From Trichosphaerium sp. ATCC 40318 (taxonomy: Eukaryota > Discosea > Flabellinia > Trichosidae), in NCBI GenBank assembly GCA_038496445.1, contig JALMLS010000015.1, positions 62,001 to 126,000 on the forward strand: 64,000 bases of DNA, in the 5' to 3' direction. This document shows positions 25,461 to 37,932 of this stretch, one piece after another. How positions within the stretch are numbered: position 1 is the first letter of the stretch; each line of letters starts with the position of its first letter. The translations under genes were made by a program, and so were the position numbers. The notes beneath the pieces were generated by a model. The model was not told where the DNA came from and ran no database searches. It saw only the letters and a program-made list of their open reading frames with translations.

Positions 25461-27766
25461 TTACACGGCTACATTAGTAGTTGTCTCCGAAAATATTTTT
25501 GTACACCTTTTGATAAAAAATTGTATGACGTTAGGAGGTGCACGCAATGAGGGGCTCCACACTATAGCAAGATTTTTTGCACTCATCTTGTTAACATCAG
25601 ATCGTTCACAAACGCTATGTAGAACTGAAAAAAGGCGTTTCAGAAGCTCATATTGACCAACTGATAACGTGGATATTATTTCTCGAACTACGCGTTCTTT
25701 TTCACTAAGAGGAGCATGATCAGCGCTGACAACCATTCCCAATTCCTTTCAAGCAAATTAGCGACTTCGGTTGATGTATTGTTTTTTTTTTTTGGAAAAC
25801 ATGTGATTACATTTCGCAACATACCTTGCGGAACAGTGCGTCTGGTAACTCACGCATAAATAGCTTTAAAAGACTAGCAACGTTATTAGGGTTTTTAGTT
25901 GATTCCAATGATACCATTGCGCCTATTATTGGGTGAGCCAGTGAATTAAGAAAGCTTCAACCGTACCAGAATCGCATTTATTACGAATATTTTTAACTTC
26001 TTCGTTATTACCAGATAAGCGAAAAATGCCTTCCTCATTTAGACCCTTTTCTTTCAAATACGTCAAACACTTGTAAACTATGTCGGGCATATCTGAAGCA
26101 TCCTTAGATGGCCTTCGCATTATCGCTGTTGACAAAGAAACGCCGAAAATCTAATAATAAACAAAGTTACACTTATTCTCTGCAAGAATCTGACAAAAGT
26201 GACATACACGTGTCTCATCTGTGACGACTGGTTCTTCTACTTGTTCTACAGGTTCCATGACAACAGGTGGCGCAGTACGTTTTTGAATCTTAAGGAATTT
26301 CCTGAGACCTCTAGTTTTCTGAAAGAAGTCAGAATTTCGAAATTATTGACGCAGTCGTACTGTATTAAAAAATGATCTGGAAGGGTTATGTTGTTTCTTA
26401 AATTCCTCTGCGCTCAAACGCCTTTACCACAATAAGTACAAAAAAGATCATATGGTTTTACGCACTTCTCAATTGGAGGATGTTTTTTATGATTACTTCG
26501 TGGTGTCCGAGCTGGTAGTGCGGGTGGCACTTCTATAGATCTCTTTTTTGTGTCATTTGACCGTGGAGATTTTCTCTTGGACGATGCTGATTTTGTGTTC
26601 TTCTAGAAAAGTATTATTAATAAATGAACAGAAGTGTTTTTGTACGAAGAAAGAAACTTACAAAAAACAGAGTATTTATCAAATTAACGTACGTTATGAT
26701 CTGCTTCTAACTCGTTCAAAAACTGCGCAAACGCTGCTGTAGATTCCAAATCAGCTACACTCCGTGACTTGATCTGGAGATAAATGTGAGTGACATAAAT
26801 TTATCAAAATGTAGTATAAACACGCACGAGTCTACGGCGCTTTTTAGAATCTTGATGGCTTGCACTTGAACTTTTTTTCATACGCAATGAACCATGTTCG
26901 TTCTTCTTTTCAGGTACTGACAGCTGATGTACAACGGGAAAATCGAGTTTTGGTACTGAAGTGTCACATTGTTCAGCATTGTTATTCGGTTCATTATAAG
27001 ACATAAGGTGTTGAATTGCAGAGTTGTTTTGGAAACCTTCAACGACAGCATCGAATTCACTCTCTATGGAATTGTACGAACCACTAAATGCGTCTGATCC
27101 AGCTTGTGTAGATTGTGTGGGTTTGCGCGGTGGTATAGCCATTCCGTTGACTTCAATGTCTAAAGGGTCCGTTGAATCGGCGAATATTTGCCGTAATTGC
27201 TCGTTGAAGGTGTCACTAAGGCTTGTTCGCGCTCCTGGCGCAATATCTCTAAAATGCAACTCTGAAGACGCGGCTTGCTGCTGTCGTACTCTCTCGCGCG
27301 TACGTTGGCGACGCCTAAAACACATTTACAAATTTTTACAATACCAACGGGTACCTCCTGCTGCTTGCGCCTCTGCTTGCGACACTGTCATTCCCTAATG
27401 ACCTAGAACGCTAGTGAGCGCAGTTTTAATAGTCTCATACCCATACGAGCATTGAACGCCTTTGTTATCGTCAGCCATATGTAGTTTGGTATGATTTGGA
27501 CCCTATTGTGCACATAATTAAATTAAACAGTAGTAAAGCTCACAAACACGTACGGAATACTATATGCAGGCGCCAACAATCATTCGTTGCAAAACAAAAT
27601 TTGTCTGTCCCAAGTAAAACAATTTGGCTTGCTTAATTGACTCATTTAAAACGCCCCAAAAGGCAACAATACGACGCGTCTTTAAATATGCTTCCTTCAG
27701 GGCCTTCTGGATTTTGTACGTGGCATTTTGATTTAACGTTGTCTCAATGATGGTTTCACCCCACAC
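25461..27766 (-). CDS. RhoGAP-domain protein
   Basis: The RhoGAP domain is clear. IFGVSLSTAIMRR leads to MPDIVYKCLTYLKEKGLNEE and GIFRLSGNNEEVKNIRNKCD (about 26000-26150). It continues with LFMRELPDALFRK (25830), RVVREIISTLSVGQYELLKR and MSAKNLAIVWSPSLRAPPN (25500-25740). The arginine finger is the R of GIFRLSG. Upstream exons give a long polar region: RRQRTRERVRQQQAASSELH, a Pro/Ser part with PPRKPTQS, and a basic run KKRRRLVRV. The N-terminal exon (27560-27766, MWGETIIETTLNQNATYKIQ) is helical. It should switch off a Rho/Rac-type GTPase. The C-terminus is short after the domain and the first exon overlaps the start of the plus-strand UBAC2 gene by about 20 bases. Confidence 0.88.
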
Positions 27767-29406
27767 CTGTTCGTATTTGTATGTTAGACTGATACAGCTA
27801 GTTCATGCGCCCGTGTCTAAGGCACTTATGTTCCTCGCGGCTGGAGGATCGATTCTAGCCTCTATGTTCAACATGAAGCACTTGATGGTGCTTAACAGAG
27901 AGGGTACGGCGTATAATATTTCATCAAAACGCCAAACTAACTATAATAGGTCTGTTACGCATGGAACTATGGCGTGTATTCACAAACCACTTTATTTTTA
28001 ATAGCACTGGCGAATTGCTATTAGGGCTAATTCTACTGTACTATTTTCGCTTATTTGAACGCCAAATGGGATCTACCAAGTTTGGGGTGCGCCACTTTCC
28101 GTCACAACTGTAATTTTACCTTTGAATTATTTGAAACATATTGTTTCTGATCAAACGTCAATTATTTGGTTATGAAGTGGTTTTTGACTGTGCCTAGGCG
28201 TTTTTATTTCTTTCATCAACATTTTCATCATTGATGCAAGTTGGAATGCTTGCTTACGAAAGAACAACACCATTGGCAATGTTGAAGAGATTTCTAGAGT
28301 TCTCTGGACCGTACGTCCATAAATGTCAAAATGCAATTTCAAACTAAAAACTCAAAACCCAATGACTGTTTAGCTCACAGTGTCGCTTTTTTTTTTTCGT
28401 ACCCAGTCACACCAAACCATCGTTAGCTATTGTTTTAGTTGCTAAACGATAGTTGTCGCTGAGTGGGATGTAACAATTTGAGTGATAATTTGAACTTTTT
28501 GAATGTTCTTCGATTGATAATCCATTGATAATTTACACTAGGTACTCTATCGTGTTTGCCTGTTTTGTTCAATTCCATAAAGACGTACCAGTGTTCCATC
28601 GTTTCAGGTAAGAATACAGTTACTGGTACATCACTCACTCGCACATAGGATATTTGGCATACCTTTGACTGATAAATTCTTTGCTTATGTACTTGGCATG
28701 CAAGTACGCCAGTTACTTTTTAGGATTTCCTTTCCTTTTTTTGCATCTTCCTGTTTTACTCTTACTGCCTTGTTACTCTGTTTTCACTTCCTTACTTACG
28801 GTAGTTGTTCGTTGCAAATTGGCCAAACTCTGCAATAAACGCTGCGTTTGGTATTGCTGCCGGTGCCTTGTACCGGTTTGAAGCATTTGGTTTCTCACGA
28901 TTCACTTTACCTCGATTTGTCAACTCTTTCTTTCACACTATCTTTTCTCCACTCATTACTACTGCTCCAAGAACACCTACGAATATAGTTCGTGCAACAC
29001 AACCTACTCATGTTCCCCGTGGCCGAAGAAGAGTACGCAAATACGAAAAAATTTTCCTACTTGAACAAACATTTAATATCCTTAGCAGCCAATGGTGCAG
29101 GCACAAGGCGTCAGAGATCAACTCATTCCAGATGGTAAGTATTGAATTCCCAAACTCACAAATATTAACCTACATAGCTTGGGGCATGCCTCCACCGCAA
29201 CCACCGGCAGAAACGTCTATTGCAAACCTTGTGGGAATGGGATTTTCTAGGTACCTGCTTTTGTATTTTTCTGTTTTTTTTTGGTTCAAAAAACCATTTA
29301 CCGATGTTTATCCACTTATAAAATTTATAGAGCGCAAGCTATAGCAGCATTGACTAGGTTTAATAATAATGAACAGCTCGCCATTAACTCACTGCTTGAT
29401 GGATAA
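27747..29406 (+). CDS. UBAC2-like rhomboid-fold / UBA membrane protein
   Basis: Exon 1 carries VHAPVSKALMFLAAGGSILA, like the first helix of UBAC2 (xAPLSKSLLxxxxxxSLLLA). Exon 2 reads ELLLGLILLYYFRLFERQMG, matching YNFRIFERRYGS. Later exons give FTDKFFAYVLGMQ, a helix-rich stretch to AINAAFGIAAGALYRF, a Thr/Pro/Arg linker and a C-terminal UBA domain (IANLVGMGFSRAQAIAALT, 29205-29380) ending LLDG at 29404-29406. UBAC2 is an ER pseudoprotease of the rhomboid fold that binds ubiquitin and works with gp78/UBXD8 in ER-associated degradation and lipid droplet control. The middle exons (28100-28680) are not well resolved. The start may lie at 27747 or slightly downstream. Confidence 0.8.
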
Positions 29407-30530
29407 CATGTACATAACAAACAAAAGTAAAAAACACTTACGTAACTTGGGTTTTTTTTCCGTTTATAATTTTCGGCTTTTATGGTATGTTGGGTACCCA
29501 CTACATAACTGTCATCATAAATCACGTTTATTTAAGCTACTTAACGGTAATACAAACAATATTGCGGATTACAAAAACACTTGGATAAAACGATCCTACA
29601 CGCGTAGATAAACCGCTTGGGTTGAAGAGCGAAGTGCAGTAATAATTTGTAGGTGTACACTGATTTCGTATTTTCTAAACATACGTATCTGATATTTTAT
29701 CGCGATGCGTGTCGCGTGGTGTCGTTGATTGTGCTAGTACTACATGTAGCAAGAAGATCCTTTCCCTTGCTGACGTCACAATACAAAATGATTATGTTGT
29801 TATGGTGTAGTGGCGCACTATTGTCATTTTAGTTTAAAAGCGGTGAACTTAGGATTTTTTTGTTTTGAAAAAACGGTCCTTTGAAAAGATGACACTTAAT
29901 TTCTCGTCGTCACGCGTCTACACTACCTCTTAGAACAACTGGTTACAATTTCTGTTGGTTTTTTTTTTTTTGAATTGTGACACGCGTTGGGCATTTAAAT
30001 TCACCGAGTGATTACCCTCGGCTGGTTTTTGAAAAGTGTCATTGGTACAAAACATTTGCGGCATTGTCGGGAAATAAATATCTTGAATTTTTAAGGGACA
30101 AATACAAGTCCGGACAAAAACTGATCGGGTTTTACACCAACCACGTTCCACGGAAACGAATTCGTAATGCGTATGGCCGTTATATGGACGTTTTGGTTTA
30201 AATTATCCGGGAAAAAACATATTTCCGCTTTTTATCCGCAATTATTACCTCTACATCACCAATACGTATTATTCATGCGTAAAAAAGCAGCCGGTTAAAA
30301 TATTACCCAAAAAATGCAACTGACATCATTACGTTAAACGTTCTTAGTGTTCTCTCATACGCCATATACTCGATCATCCCTCGGAAAATGTACTAAAGTA
30401 CGTATGGATTAAAACTGGAGAAATTTTCACAGCGGGCAAAAAATACATCCGAATTTTTAAGCAACTGACTGGCCATTACCTCATCTCTCTACAAGTGTCA
30501 CAACACTTCATCAAAATCATATCAAACAAA
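29407..30530. other. Intergenic stretch of about 1.1 kb
   Basis: A 75-codon plus-strand frame without ATG (29977-30201, contains CHWYKTFAALSGNKYLEFLR) might be an exon or a remnant, but no splice partners are evident. The rest is AT-rich. It should contain the promoter of the Zn2Cys6 factor. Confidence 0.35.
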
Positions 30531-32899
30531 ATGGATCCATTCGTAGACGAGCTACACGTTCGTAAAAGACGAAAGATCTCAATCGCCTGTGTTGCTTGTA
30601 GACAGAAGCATGAAAAGTGCGATGGCACTCACCCTTGTAAATACTGTACCAGACGCGGTTTCGAGTGCGTGTACCCTCCACCAAAAAAAAGAGGCCCTCA
30701 GCCTGGTATGCATACATTAGCTAATCGTTGTGTCACGCGAGCATTCAAAGGCGGACACTTCATACCTATTCGTCACATTAATTTGTCCGCCAAAGACAAA
30801 GTTTTCCAACGTTGTCCTTTCATCATTCTGATACGTTACAGGTGTGCGAAGGAAGCTTAAACAACAGATGGAGTCGTTGAATAACGAATTAGAGAAGCAG
30901 AGAGCTCACAACGAAGTTTCGCAAAAAATCATACGCGACTTGACGTTGCAACTCAATAACGCTAGAAAACGCAATAGAGACAGTTCTTTTGTTACCATTC
31001 CACCTCCAACATCAAGTGTTAAGCCTTTTAATACTTTTGAAGTTCACGTGCGTTCTTTGAATTCCACTTGAGATAGAAGTGAAATCTTTGTCTTATTCCG
31101 TGTTAGGACAATACTGAGTTTACATACTATCTCGATGCAGTCCAAACATGGGTAAAAACAGTTTTCGGAGGTATAGGAAACATTGACCTTCAAGCGGCTA
31201 TGTCTAAAGAATGTACGTGAATGACAAACCGGTAGTACCATTGGAAATTGATTTTTGTTTTTTAGGTACAGCTGAGAATTGCCAAATCTACTCCATGATG
31301 TCAATTGGAGCACATACTTGTGGTCAGATTGAGCGCGCTCAAGAGTTGTTTAAAATTGCCAAAAGCATGGCTAGCTCAATCCTAGAGAACCCTAGCTTCG
31401 CTGGTGCAAGTACGTGGCATGAAGGAGGAGAAAACAAAAGTTTTATTTAGTCCGCTGGTTTTTCCACACTTACTTATTTTAATTGAAATAGATGCCTACT
31501 TGCTGATGGGTATATACTACATGTACAACGGACAGATTGAAACATACGAGTTCTTTGTTAGCATAGCATTCAATATGTGCAGTTTATTGACACGTGATAC
31601 CAAGACAGCAATCGGTACGAACAAAACTCAAAAGAAACACCGAGGTCGGTAAAAATAAACGCCCGATGTTCCGACTTTTTTTTTTGGTAAAGTGTCTTTA
31701 CCTATTGGACTAACTGAATGGCTTAGATCCTAATGCAAGAATGACATTTAGGACAGCACAAATATGTGTCGCTGAGTGTCCTCGGATATTTGACTACGAG
31801 ACTCGCGTACACCTGCTTAAAACTGCTATTTCCGACCTAAGAGAAAAAGATTTTGAAGACTTAACCTCAACCGAATTGACTCAACTTTTCATGGCTTCTT
31901 CTATGAGGGTTATACTTGAAGTAGATTATGCTCTAATGAATGGATCATTCCCTTCTGATGTAGCTCAATCAGAGTGTATGGTACGTAATCCCTACCGCGA
32001 AAACTATTATTCCACTTTACCGCTTTTCACTGAACATGGCAAAAAAACTAATGTAATGTAGTTGACACTGGTTCAAATTGAAGATCTAGCAACCAAAGTT
32101 AGAAGCGATGGATTCTTTACACTTAGTGCACAGTCGATACGCGCTAAATTTTATTTGGCAATGGGCTACGCTGAAAATGCAAAACAGGTACGCCTTTTTA
32201 ACTCACTCTTCAAAACATGAAAACGTGTTCCAAACTCACTCTTTTCATTAGATGGCTGATGCAGTGGCAACTTCTATGCACAGTATGGCACAATTTAGAA
32301 GCGACTGGAGTCCCACGTACTGCTGTATTATGAAAAACGTTATAGACGTAAGTTTATTTTTTTCCTTTTTTTTTAAATTGACTTCGTTGCTAATGTAAAC
32401 GAACAGGTCCACACAATAATCGGTGGTGATGAGGCTACGCTCCAAAAAGATTTAGACGTATTTGAGACAATTGGTAAAACACTATTGTTTGGTCGTGTGG
32501 TAGCTGCTGTACGTTTTCAAAACTTTTCTTTTTTCTATGAAATACTTTTCATTTATTTCCATTTTTCTTATTTTTTTCAAGGTACTAAGAAAAGCAGTCA
32601 GTAACAAAGCTCGATCATTTGATGTTTGCAATCATGTATCATACTGTGAAAGAGGACTTTGGAAGAAGGAAAGAAAGAATGTCTTGGCATCACAGAACTT
32701 GGATAGTTCCGTAGACTGTGAATCAAATCATTCCCATAGTGGTTTGTCAGTTGATGAAGAAGATTCTACAGACTCCTTAGATGGCGCTCTGGCACCTTCT
32801 CCTCTTGAACCTACTTGTTTAAAGAATATGGAAGAGTTCCTAGGTGAAAATGACTGGCTCACAGGGGCATCATTTGATACTCGCTTGTTTACCACATAA
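30531..32899 (+). CDS. Zn2Cys6 (Gal4-type) transcription factor
   Basis: ATG at 30531. The DNA-binding domain is perfect: CVACRQKHEKC, DGTHPCKYCTRRGFEC, spaced C-x2-C-x6-C-x5-C-x2-C-x6-C, preceded by the basic RKRRKIS and followed by YPPPKKRGPQPG. A coiled coil follows (LKQQMESLNNELEKQRAHNE, then IIRDLTLQLNNARKR), the usual dimer element. Downstream exons (31270-32500) are helical and resemble the middle homology region of fungal factors (AYLLMGIYYMYNGQIETYEF, FRTAQICVAECPRIF). A Ser/Asp-rich tail contains SVDEEDSTDSLDG. Residues of this class are typical of fungi and also occur in amoebozoans. It is probably a nuclear regulator; targets are unknown. Stop at 32897-32899. Confidence 0.9.
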
Positions 32900-33027
32900 C
32901 AGTGTGCCTTGAACAAAAAAAACAACAAAAATTTCGGAGATGTAAATTTGTAAATATTGTCAAATTGTACTTTAAAAATTGAGGCTCATTATCAAGTACC
33001 TTGATAGTGGGAATAAATATGTTCTAC

Positions 33028-33043
33028 AAGATATATATATAAC
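33028..33043 (+). promoter_or_regulatory. Possible TATA-like element
   Basis: An (AT)n run, agatatatatataacc, lies about 115-125 bases upstream of the ATG at 33156. It is a plausible TATA box for that gene, but in an AT-rich genome such a run can arise by chance. Confidence 0.25.
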
Positions 33044-33155
33044 CTGCCTTCGTGTTCAAGTGTTTTTTCGAAAAGGAGTTAAGTTAACCTACTTTTGGAA
33101 TAAGTCTTAGACGCAAAAAACGGTGTAGAATTACGTAACTGTCAAGCAATTAGTA

Positions 33156-33731
33156 ATGGCGGCTGTAGTAGTTAAAAAGAAGGTGGAAGAAATGTTTAAC
33201 GTTAACAGCCGAGCCAAAACAAAGCTGTTTAAAACAAAATCAGTGGATACCGGTACATTAGTATACAAGGAGTATAAATGGCAAAGACAAGGCGATTGTG
33301 ATGATATAATACAAGGTTACTACAGTTTAACGCCATTATCCGCAGAAACAATAAAAAAAGAAGTCAAGTACTCTGAGGAGGTTGTCAATGCTATAGAATC
33401 GTTACCAGATGAATTTCTTCATAAAGGAGACGGTATTTTAGGCTATACAACCCATGCAAAGTACGATATGGATGAAGGTACATTGTCTCTACAAGGAAGC
33501 AGTTGTGGCCGTCTTTATGGCGAAGTCATAAGCTATTTCTGCTTGTTCAAGAAGTACATGATGATTTTAACTGCTTTTTTTCTTTCACTAGGGTTTTATG
33601 AGGAAAGGACTTGTTTGTATTTCTTGAATGGATCAAAGAAGCTTGTAGAGTATAGAAAAGTGACACCTGTGACAGGGAAATCAAGTTATGTAGTTCAAGA
33701 AATAAATGTAAAAAAGAAAATAATTCAATAA
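33156..33731 (+). CDS. Uncharacterised protein, about 170-191 residues
   Basis: Starts MAAVVVKKKVEEMFNVNSRA and continues TGTLVYKEYKWQRQGDCDDI, a beta/mixed pattern, to SLQGSSCGRLYGE. The frame is open throughout (191 residues). The segment ISYFCLFKKYMMILTAFFLS (33524-33590) has a gtcat start and a ttcactag end and could instead be an intron, although the phase then shifts the tail. I do not recognise a family. The basic, lysine-rich N- and C-termini (VQEINVKKKIIQ) suggest nucleic-acid or membrane contact. Confidence 0.55.
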   Translation: MAAVVVKKKVEEMFNVNSRAKTKLFKTKSVDTGTLVYKEYKWQRQGDCDDIIQGYYSLTPLSAETIKKEVKYSEEVVNAIESLPDEFLHKGDGILGYTTHAKYDMDEGTLSLQGSSCGRLYGEVISYFCLFKKYMMILTAFFLSLGFYEERTCLYFLNGSKKLVEYRKVTPVTGKSSYVVQEINVKKKIIQ

Positions 33732-33979
33732 CACGTGCAATTTGAACAAGCCGTTTTAATTTTATAACTAGTTGGCTGAGGCTACCCAGATGACTGTAGC
33801 TCTGAAAATTTGTAACTACTATACCGAACAAAGTATTAGACATCAGATGTGTAGCATGGCTAGTAACTAGAATGTCTGTATAGCACAGGAATGAATATTT
33901 CATCACTAGCGTTTTATTTGACTTGTCATAACTAGTAATCACAAGGGTAGCTATGCTATCTGTACATACTTCTAGGATA

Positions 33980-34922
33980 CTAAATTCCAAACATCTGCCT
34001 TGTATTCTCTCTAAGTGTGCTATACATTTTATCTACGGTAACTTTTTTTATTTCTGCCATTTTTTCAACTATCTGAGGAATGTATCCTGAATGGCATGTT
34101 GTGCCTCTAAACTAACGTATAAGTCCATCATTTAGGTTTGGTTTGTATGTACCTGAATGGTTCTGGTGACATATAAGGACCATCAGTCTCTACAAGTAAG
34201 CGATCAAGAGGTATTGACTCAACAACTGCACGTAGTTTTTTCGCCTAAAACAAGAAAGAAAAAAGTAAGAAAAAAATGAGTATGTATTAACTATGTCTTA
34301 CTCGTTTAAACGTAATTACTCCAGTGAAACCGATATATAGATTACTAAACTCTTTTAGTAATGTTTCTGCAAACGCTTTAGAGTCTGTAAAGCAATGAAC
34401 GTTGATTTTGTAGTCTGCTGGAATAAACTCTTTCATAATCTTCAGAGTATCTTCCTCTGCTTCTCTTGTATGTATTATGACAGGTTTTTGTATTTTTAAT
34501 AGCGCTTTAAGTTGTTTAATAAATACTTGCTTCTGTAACTCATGTGGCGCATAGGTGACGCCTTTAAATTGATGGTAGTCTAGTCCCTTTTACTAGTTAT
34601 GATGACATTTGCCATAAAATCTGTTAAAAGCGCGTACAGTTTCTCCCCATGCTACTGATTTGTCTAGTTTCACTAATTGTGTAATCTTTTCTTCAACTTC
34701 AGCCGAATATTGCTCCGCCCACAGTGGATGTATCCCAAACGCGCCATAGACAGTTTTATGCGTAAGAAGTGCTTTGTTAACGTCCATAGTCTTTGCATCA
34801 CAACAAACGCTTATACAGCGTTCAAACTTATCCCCATAAACAGAGTGCAGCTTCTCGTACGTGAATTTGGTTTTATCGAGGATTTCAGGCAAATTACAGT
34901 GTGTATCGACATACAAAGCCAT
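33980..34922 (-). CDS. TatD-family metal-dependent hydrolase
   Basis: ATG at 34922: MALYVDTHCNLPEILDKTKF. Then YGAFGIHPLWAEQYS, KSVAWGET joined by a 51-nt intron (gtacgcgc...) to GLDYHQF, PVIIHTREAEEDTLKIM, INVHCFTDS, LYIGFTGVITF, LLVETDGPYMSPEPFR and CHSGYIPQIVEKMAEIK, ending FGI and TAG at 33980. The metal ligands of the amidohydrolase barrel (first DxH, Glu of GETGLD, His of IHTRE, His of VHCF, Asp of ETDGPY) are present. The first motif has N where some members have H, as in TatD itself. TatD proteins are Mg-dependent 3'-5' exonucleases of DNA repair and of DNA degradation in apoptosis-like death. Confidence 0.92.
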
Positions 34923-35455
34923 TTTACGCTTATACACCCCGGCGGTAGTACGCCTACGCTTTTGAATGCTTCTAAAAAGCATTAAAGTCAACTAAAATAC
35001 TAACTTGTACAAAAGAAAAAACGTCGTTCACGTGGTAGTAAATTGGTCATATAGTCTCTTTCAATCGGTTAGTACAATTCAAGTATAATTGTATGTTGGG
35101 CGAGGCAGAATAAACACGATATTGGCTATTAGTGGTTTGGGTTGTTCACTATTTGACTCGTCCTATGTTCATTCCTACGCATCTCAAAATCGTGGAAAGG
35201 CCCACGGGCAGCTGCTACTGGAGAGAATCAGGCTATAATCCACTATTTTTCGCCCGAAGATTCCTCATTTGCCAATTTGAACTTTTTTGTTGCATTCCTT
35301 TTTTAGGTTTCTTAGTTTACTCATCTTGTTGGAACCATTTTCAGTAAACGCTAGAGACTAACGGGATAGCTTGTGTATAAAGTGTTGAAAATTGTTTATA
35401 ATACATGTGTAATGCATGAGCACTTTAGTTTTTTTGTGGGTAGTGTTTTTTGAAT
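34923..35455. other. Intergenic gap
   Basis: About 530 bases between the starts and ends of two minus-strand genes. A short plus frame (35132-35347) is hydrophobic and featureless. It should include the TatD promoter. Confidence 0.35.
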
Positions 35456-36082
35456 TATTCTACTTCTGTATCAGATAGCTCATCTCCCGAGTCCTCATCA
35501 TCACTTGTATCAACAACGACTTCAAAAATGAATTCCCCTGCAGCAAGTGAATCTTGTTGTGCTATAATAGTCCTTCGTGCTATTCTCTAAAGAAGAATAG
35601 CGTTAAAAAAGGAGTCTTCTTGTCGTTTCGAACAGTGTTCCAAAAGCCATTGTACGAATACTGAAAATAATTGTATTTGACAAATATTGCTTCAAAATGA
35701 GGTTTTGATAAGTCATAGGGCATTTCAAATACGTACGTAATCAGCTAGTACACGTCGGAGTGAAAAAATCCAGCATATTACAAAAGCAAGAAAAAACACC
35801 ATTACTATGCCTACAGCGAAACCATCTATGCGTCGGTATTAGTTTTAGGATATTTCAAAGGGAAATTAGTAAAATGTGACGTTTTGTGATTAAATAGATG
35901 TGAAAGGTGGTAAGTACACTAAAAATCCGTTTTAAAAGCGTACCATGTATCTGTAGGCCATCTTTTAATACCACGTATCCTAAGAGGCACGCAATAGCTA
36001 CTACAAAATTTGCTGCCATAAAAAGTATACCACTGGCTAGTAGGTTGTCTGGTAAGAACGCATTGATTTCTCTTTGTTGCAT
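35456..36082 (-). CDS. Small membrane protein with acidic tail (about 127 residues)
   Basis: Four exons that join in phase. MQQREINAFLPDNLLASGIL begins a first helix (FMAANFVVAIACLLGYVVL). A gtacgctttt intron leads to a second helix (GFAVGIVMVFFLAFVICWIF), then SLRRVLADY, a short YSYNGFWNT exon and RIARRTIIAQQDSL, ending in DTSDDEDSGDELSDTEVE. Two transmembrane helices with a basic turn (SLRR) and a cytosolic acidic serine-rich tail, a likely casein-kinase-2 target, are visible. I do not recognise the family. It could be an assembly or trafficking factor of the endomembrane system. Confidence 0.7.
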
Positions 36083-36553
36083 TGCGAAAGTTTTGAAGGT
36101 CGTTAAAGAAATAAATAATAAAAGAAAATAATTATCAGATTTTCAGAAAATCGCCTATTGTTTGTACTAGCAGCATTTAAACTACACATGACGCAAACTA
36201 CGGACTCTGTTGCAATAGCATAGTAATATATACCATCGTAAGATATTCTGTAGCTACCCAAAAGACGAAACAAGCACGAATAATAAAAAGTCCGACATGG
36301 CCTTTGGCTTGTTCCAAAAATAATATACTTCCCTCCCCAACTAAGACAACTAGCTAGCTCCTCGAGCCTCTTACACTTACCAGGAGCTCACGAACCAATA
36401 CACAAAAAAAAGTGATAACATTTTAAAACTGTGACTTTGTTTTATTGCTAAGGGCTGTTTGTACACACTAAGAGGTTTGCCGCCACATAATCACATTATC
36501 GTTTGTTTCTTTTCTTTTGATGAAAAAGATTCAAAAAGAGAGGAGTAAGTAAA

Positions 36554-37842
36554 CTAAACTTTCTTGCTGACTTGTTTTCGTTTAGAAACAGATTCATCGA
36601 ATTTTGAGTGTTGGTTGCATGCTAAACAAAGAAGGAAAAAAAGTCAGTATCAAAAGGTAGCTTGAGGAATTTATCAGAAATAGAATTTTAGGAAGTCTGG
36701 CTTTTCTTATTGCGTGATACGAAACGACATATTTTTGTGTAAAAATAAAACTACAGAAGGGAATCTCGATACCCTATGGTATTTAAAAACTCCTATAAAA
36801 CAATCGTGGGCGTGTTTTTGTGGTTTTTTTAAGGAGGTCTGTTTTGGCGAAAGAAATTTCGGTTTTTTTCGGTTTTTTAGCTTTTTTGATGTTTCTTAGT
36901 CTTACCTTTGTAGAAGTGTGCTGTTGGTGCAATACCTGTTGGCATAACAGCTAATATTTTATCCAAAATGTTTTGCAAATTTGTTTCTTTCTTCTTATTC
37001 CATACTTGCATAATATTATCATGAGTTCTTACTGATACTGTAATACCAGTTATATCATCATCATCTAAAATAAAAATCAGTAAATCAAGCTTGGCTTAGG
37101 TTCATATCGAGTATTGGATTGCATCCAAGCCAAAAACGACAAAAAAGAAACTTAAAAAAAAAAGCCACATTAAACGCTTTTTCTTCTCTGCTTACCATCA
37201 ATTATAGGTGCGAATTGTTCTCCAACAGCTGCTAGTAGTAATTCTTTCCAAACATTAGGTCTGTGTATGTAAAGGACAAATATTTGTTTTGAAAAAAAAA
37301 AAATGACATTTTTGGGATACGACGCTTCTTTTGAGATACGCAGAGACCAAAATCCGCCATCAGCGTTTTCTGGATCTTCCCTAAGCGTGTGTTCGTAAGT
37401 AATGTTGATAATAGTTGAATTGATTGGCTTTATTTGAAACTAGTACGCGTAAATCGTGTTCTACTGCGTACCAAATGGGTTTGACGCCTTTTTTCATCAA
37501 ATGGTACGAAGATTTTGGAGAGAGTTGTTCTACACCAGGCAAACTATTATAACACGACCAAAACGACTACACGAAAGGTTTGTGCATGAAATATTTGGCG
37601 GCAACGCACTTGAACTGAGTCAAAGCTACATAGCTCGTTTAGGTTCTTCTCAAACTCCTCTGCGGTTTGGCCTGGACCTTGGAATTTATCATGCCAAAAA
37701 GACCACTAACGCAAAACGTTAACATATATACACTCTTGGTGCAACACAGAAGAATAGGAAGCACTTTACAAAACAAATTGGCACGAACTGATTTTTGTAG
37801 TGGTATTGGTTCTCCACCGAGTAGGCCAAGTTCTGATGACAT
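36554..37842 (-). CDS. Translation initiation factor eIF4E-family protein
   Basis: ATG at 37842 (MSSELGLLGGEPIPLQ). After a gtatat intron the frame reads WSFWHDKFQGPGQTAEEFEK and NLNELCSFDSV, then YHLMKKGVKPIWYAVEHDLR, GGFWSLRIS, PNVWKELLLAAVGEQFAPII, DDDDITGITVSVRTHDNIMQ, VWNKKKET and ILDKILAVMPTGIAPTAHFY, ending CNQHSKFDESVSKRKQVSKK before TAG at 36554. The order and the tryptophans (cap stacking W in KPIWY; WKELLLAAVGEQF) match eIF4E. The FQGPGQTAEEFE start and the MPTGIAPTAHFYK end look more like class II/4EHP members than canonical eIF4E. They bind the mRNA cap. One internal splice phase (about 37590) is unresolved. Confidence 0.85.
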
Positions 37843-37932
37843 TGTATGCAATAAGCCTGTGTTAAACTAGTATAATAGCGATTTTGGCTTAATTTAGTGT
37901 TAAGGAGCAGAGTACAAAACAGCTTGCTTCAA

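Noticed and set aside
29977-30201. 75-codon plus-strand frame
   Set aside because: No ATG, no neighbouring exon signals, no recognisable content.
33547-33990. 147-codon minus-strand frame
   Set aside because: Overlaps the 3' end of the plus-strand gene at 33156-33731 and the tail of TatD; contains no domain.
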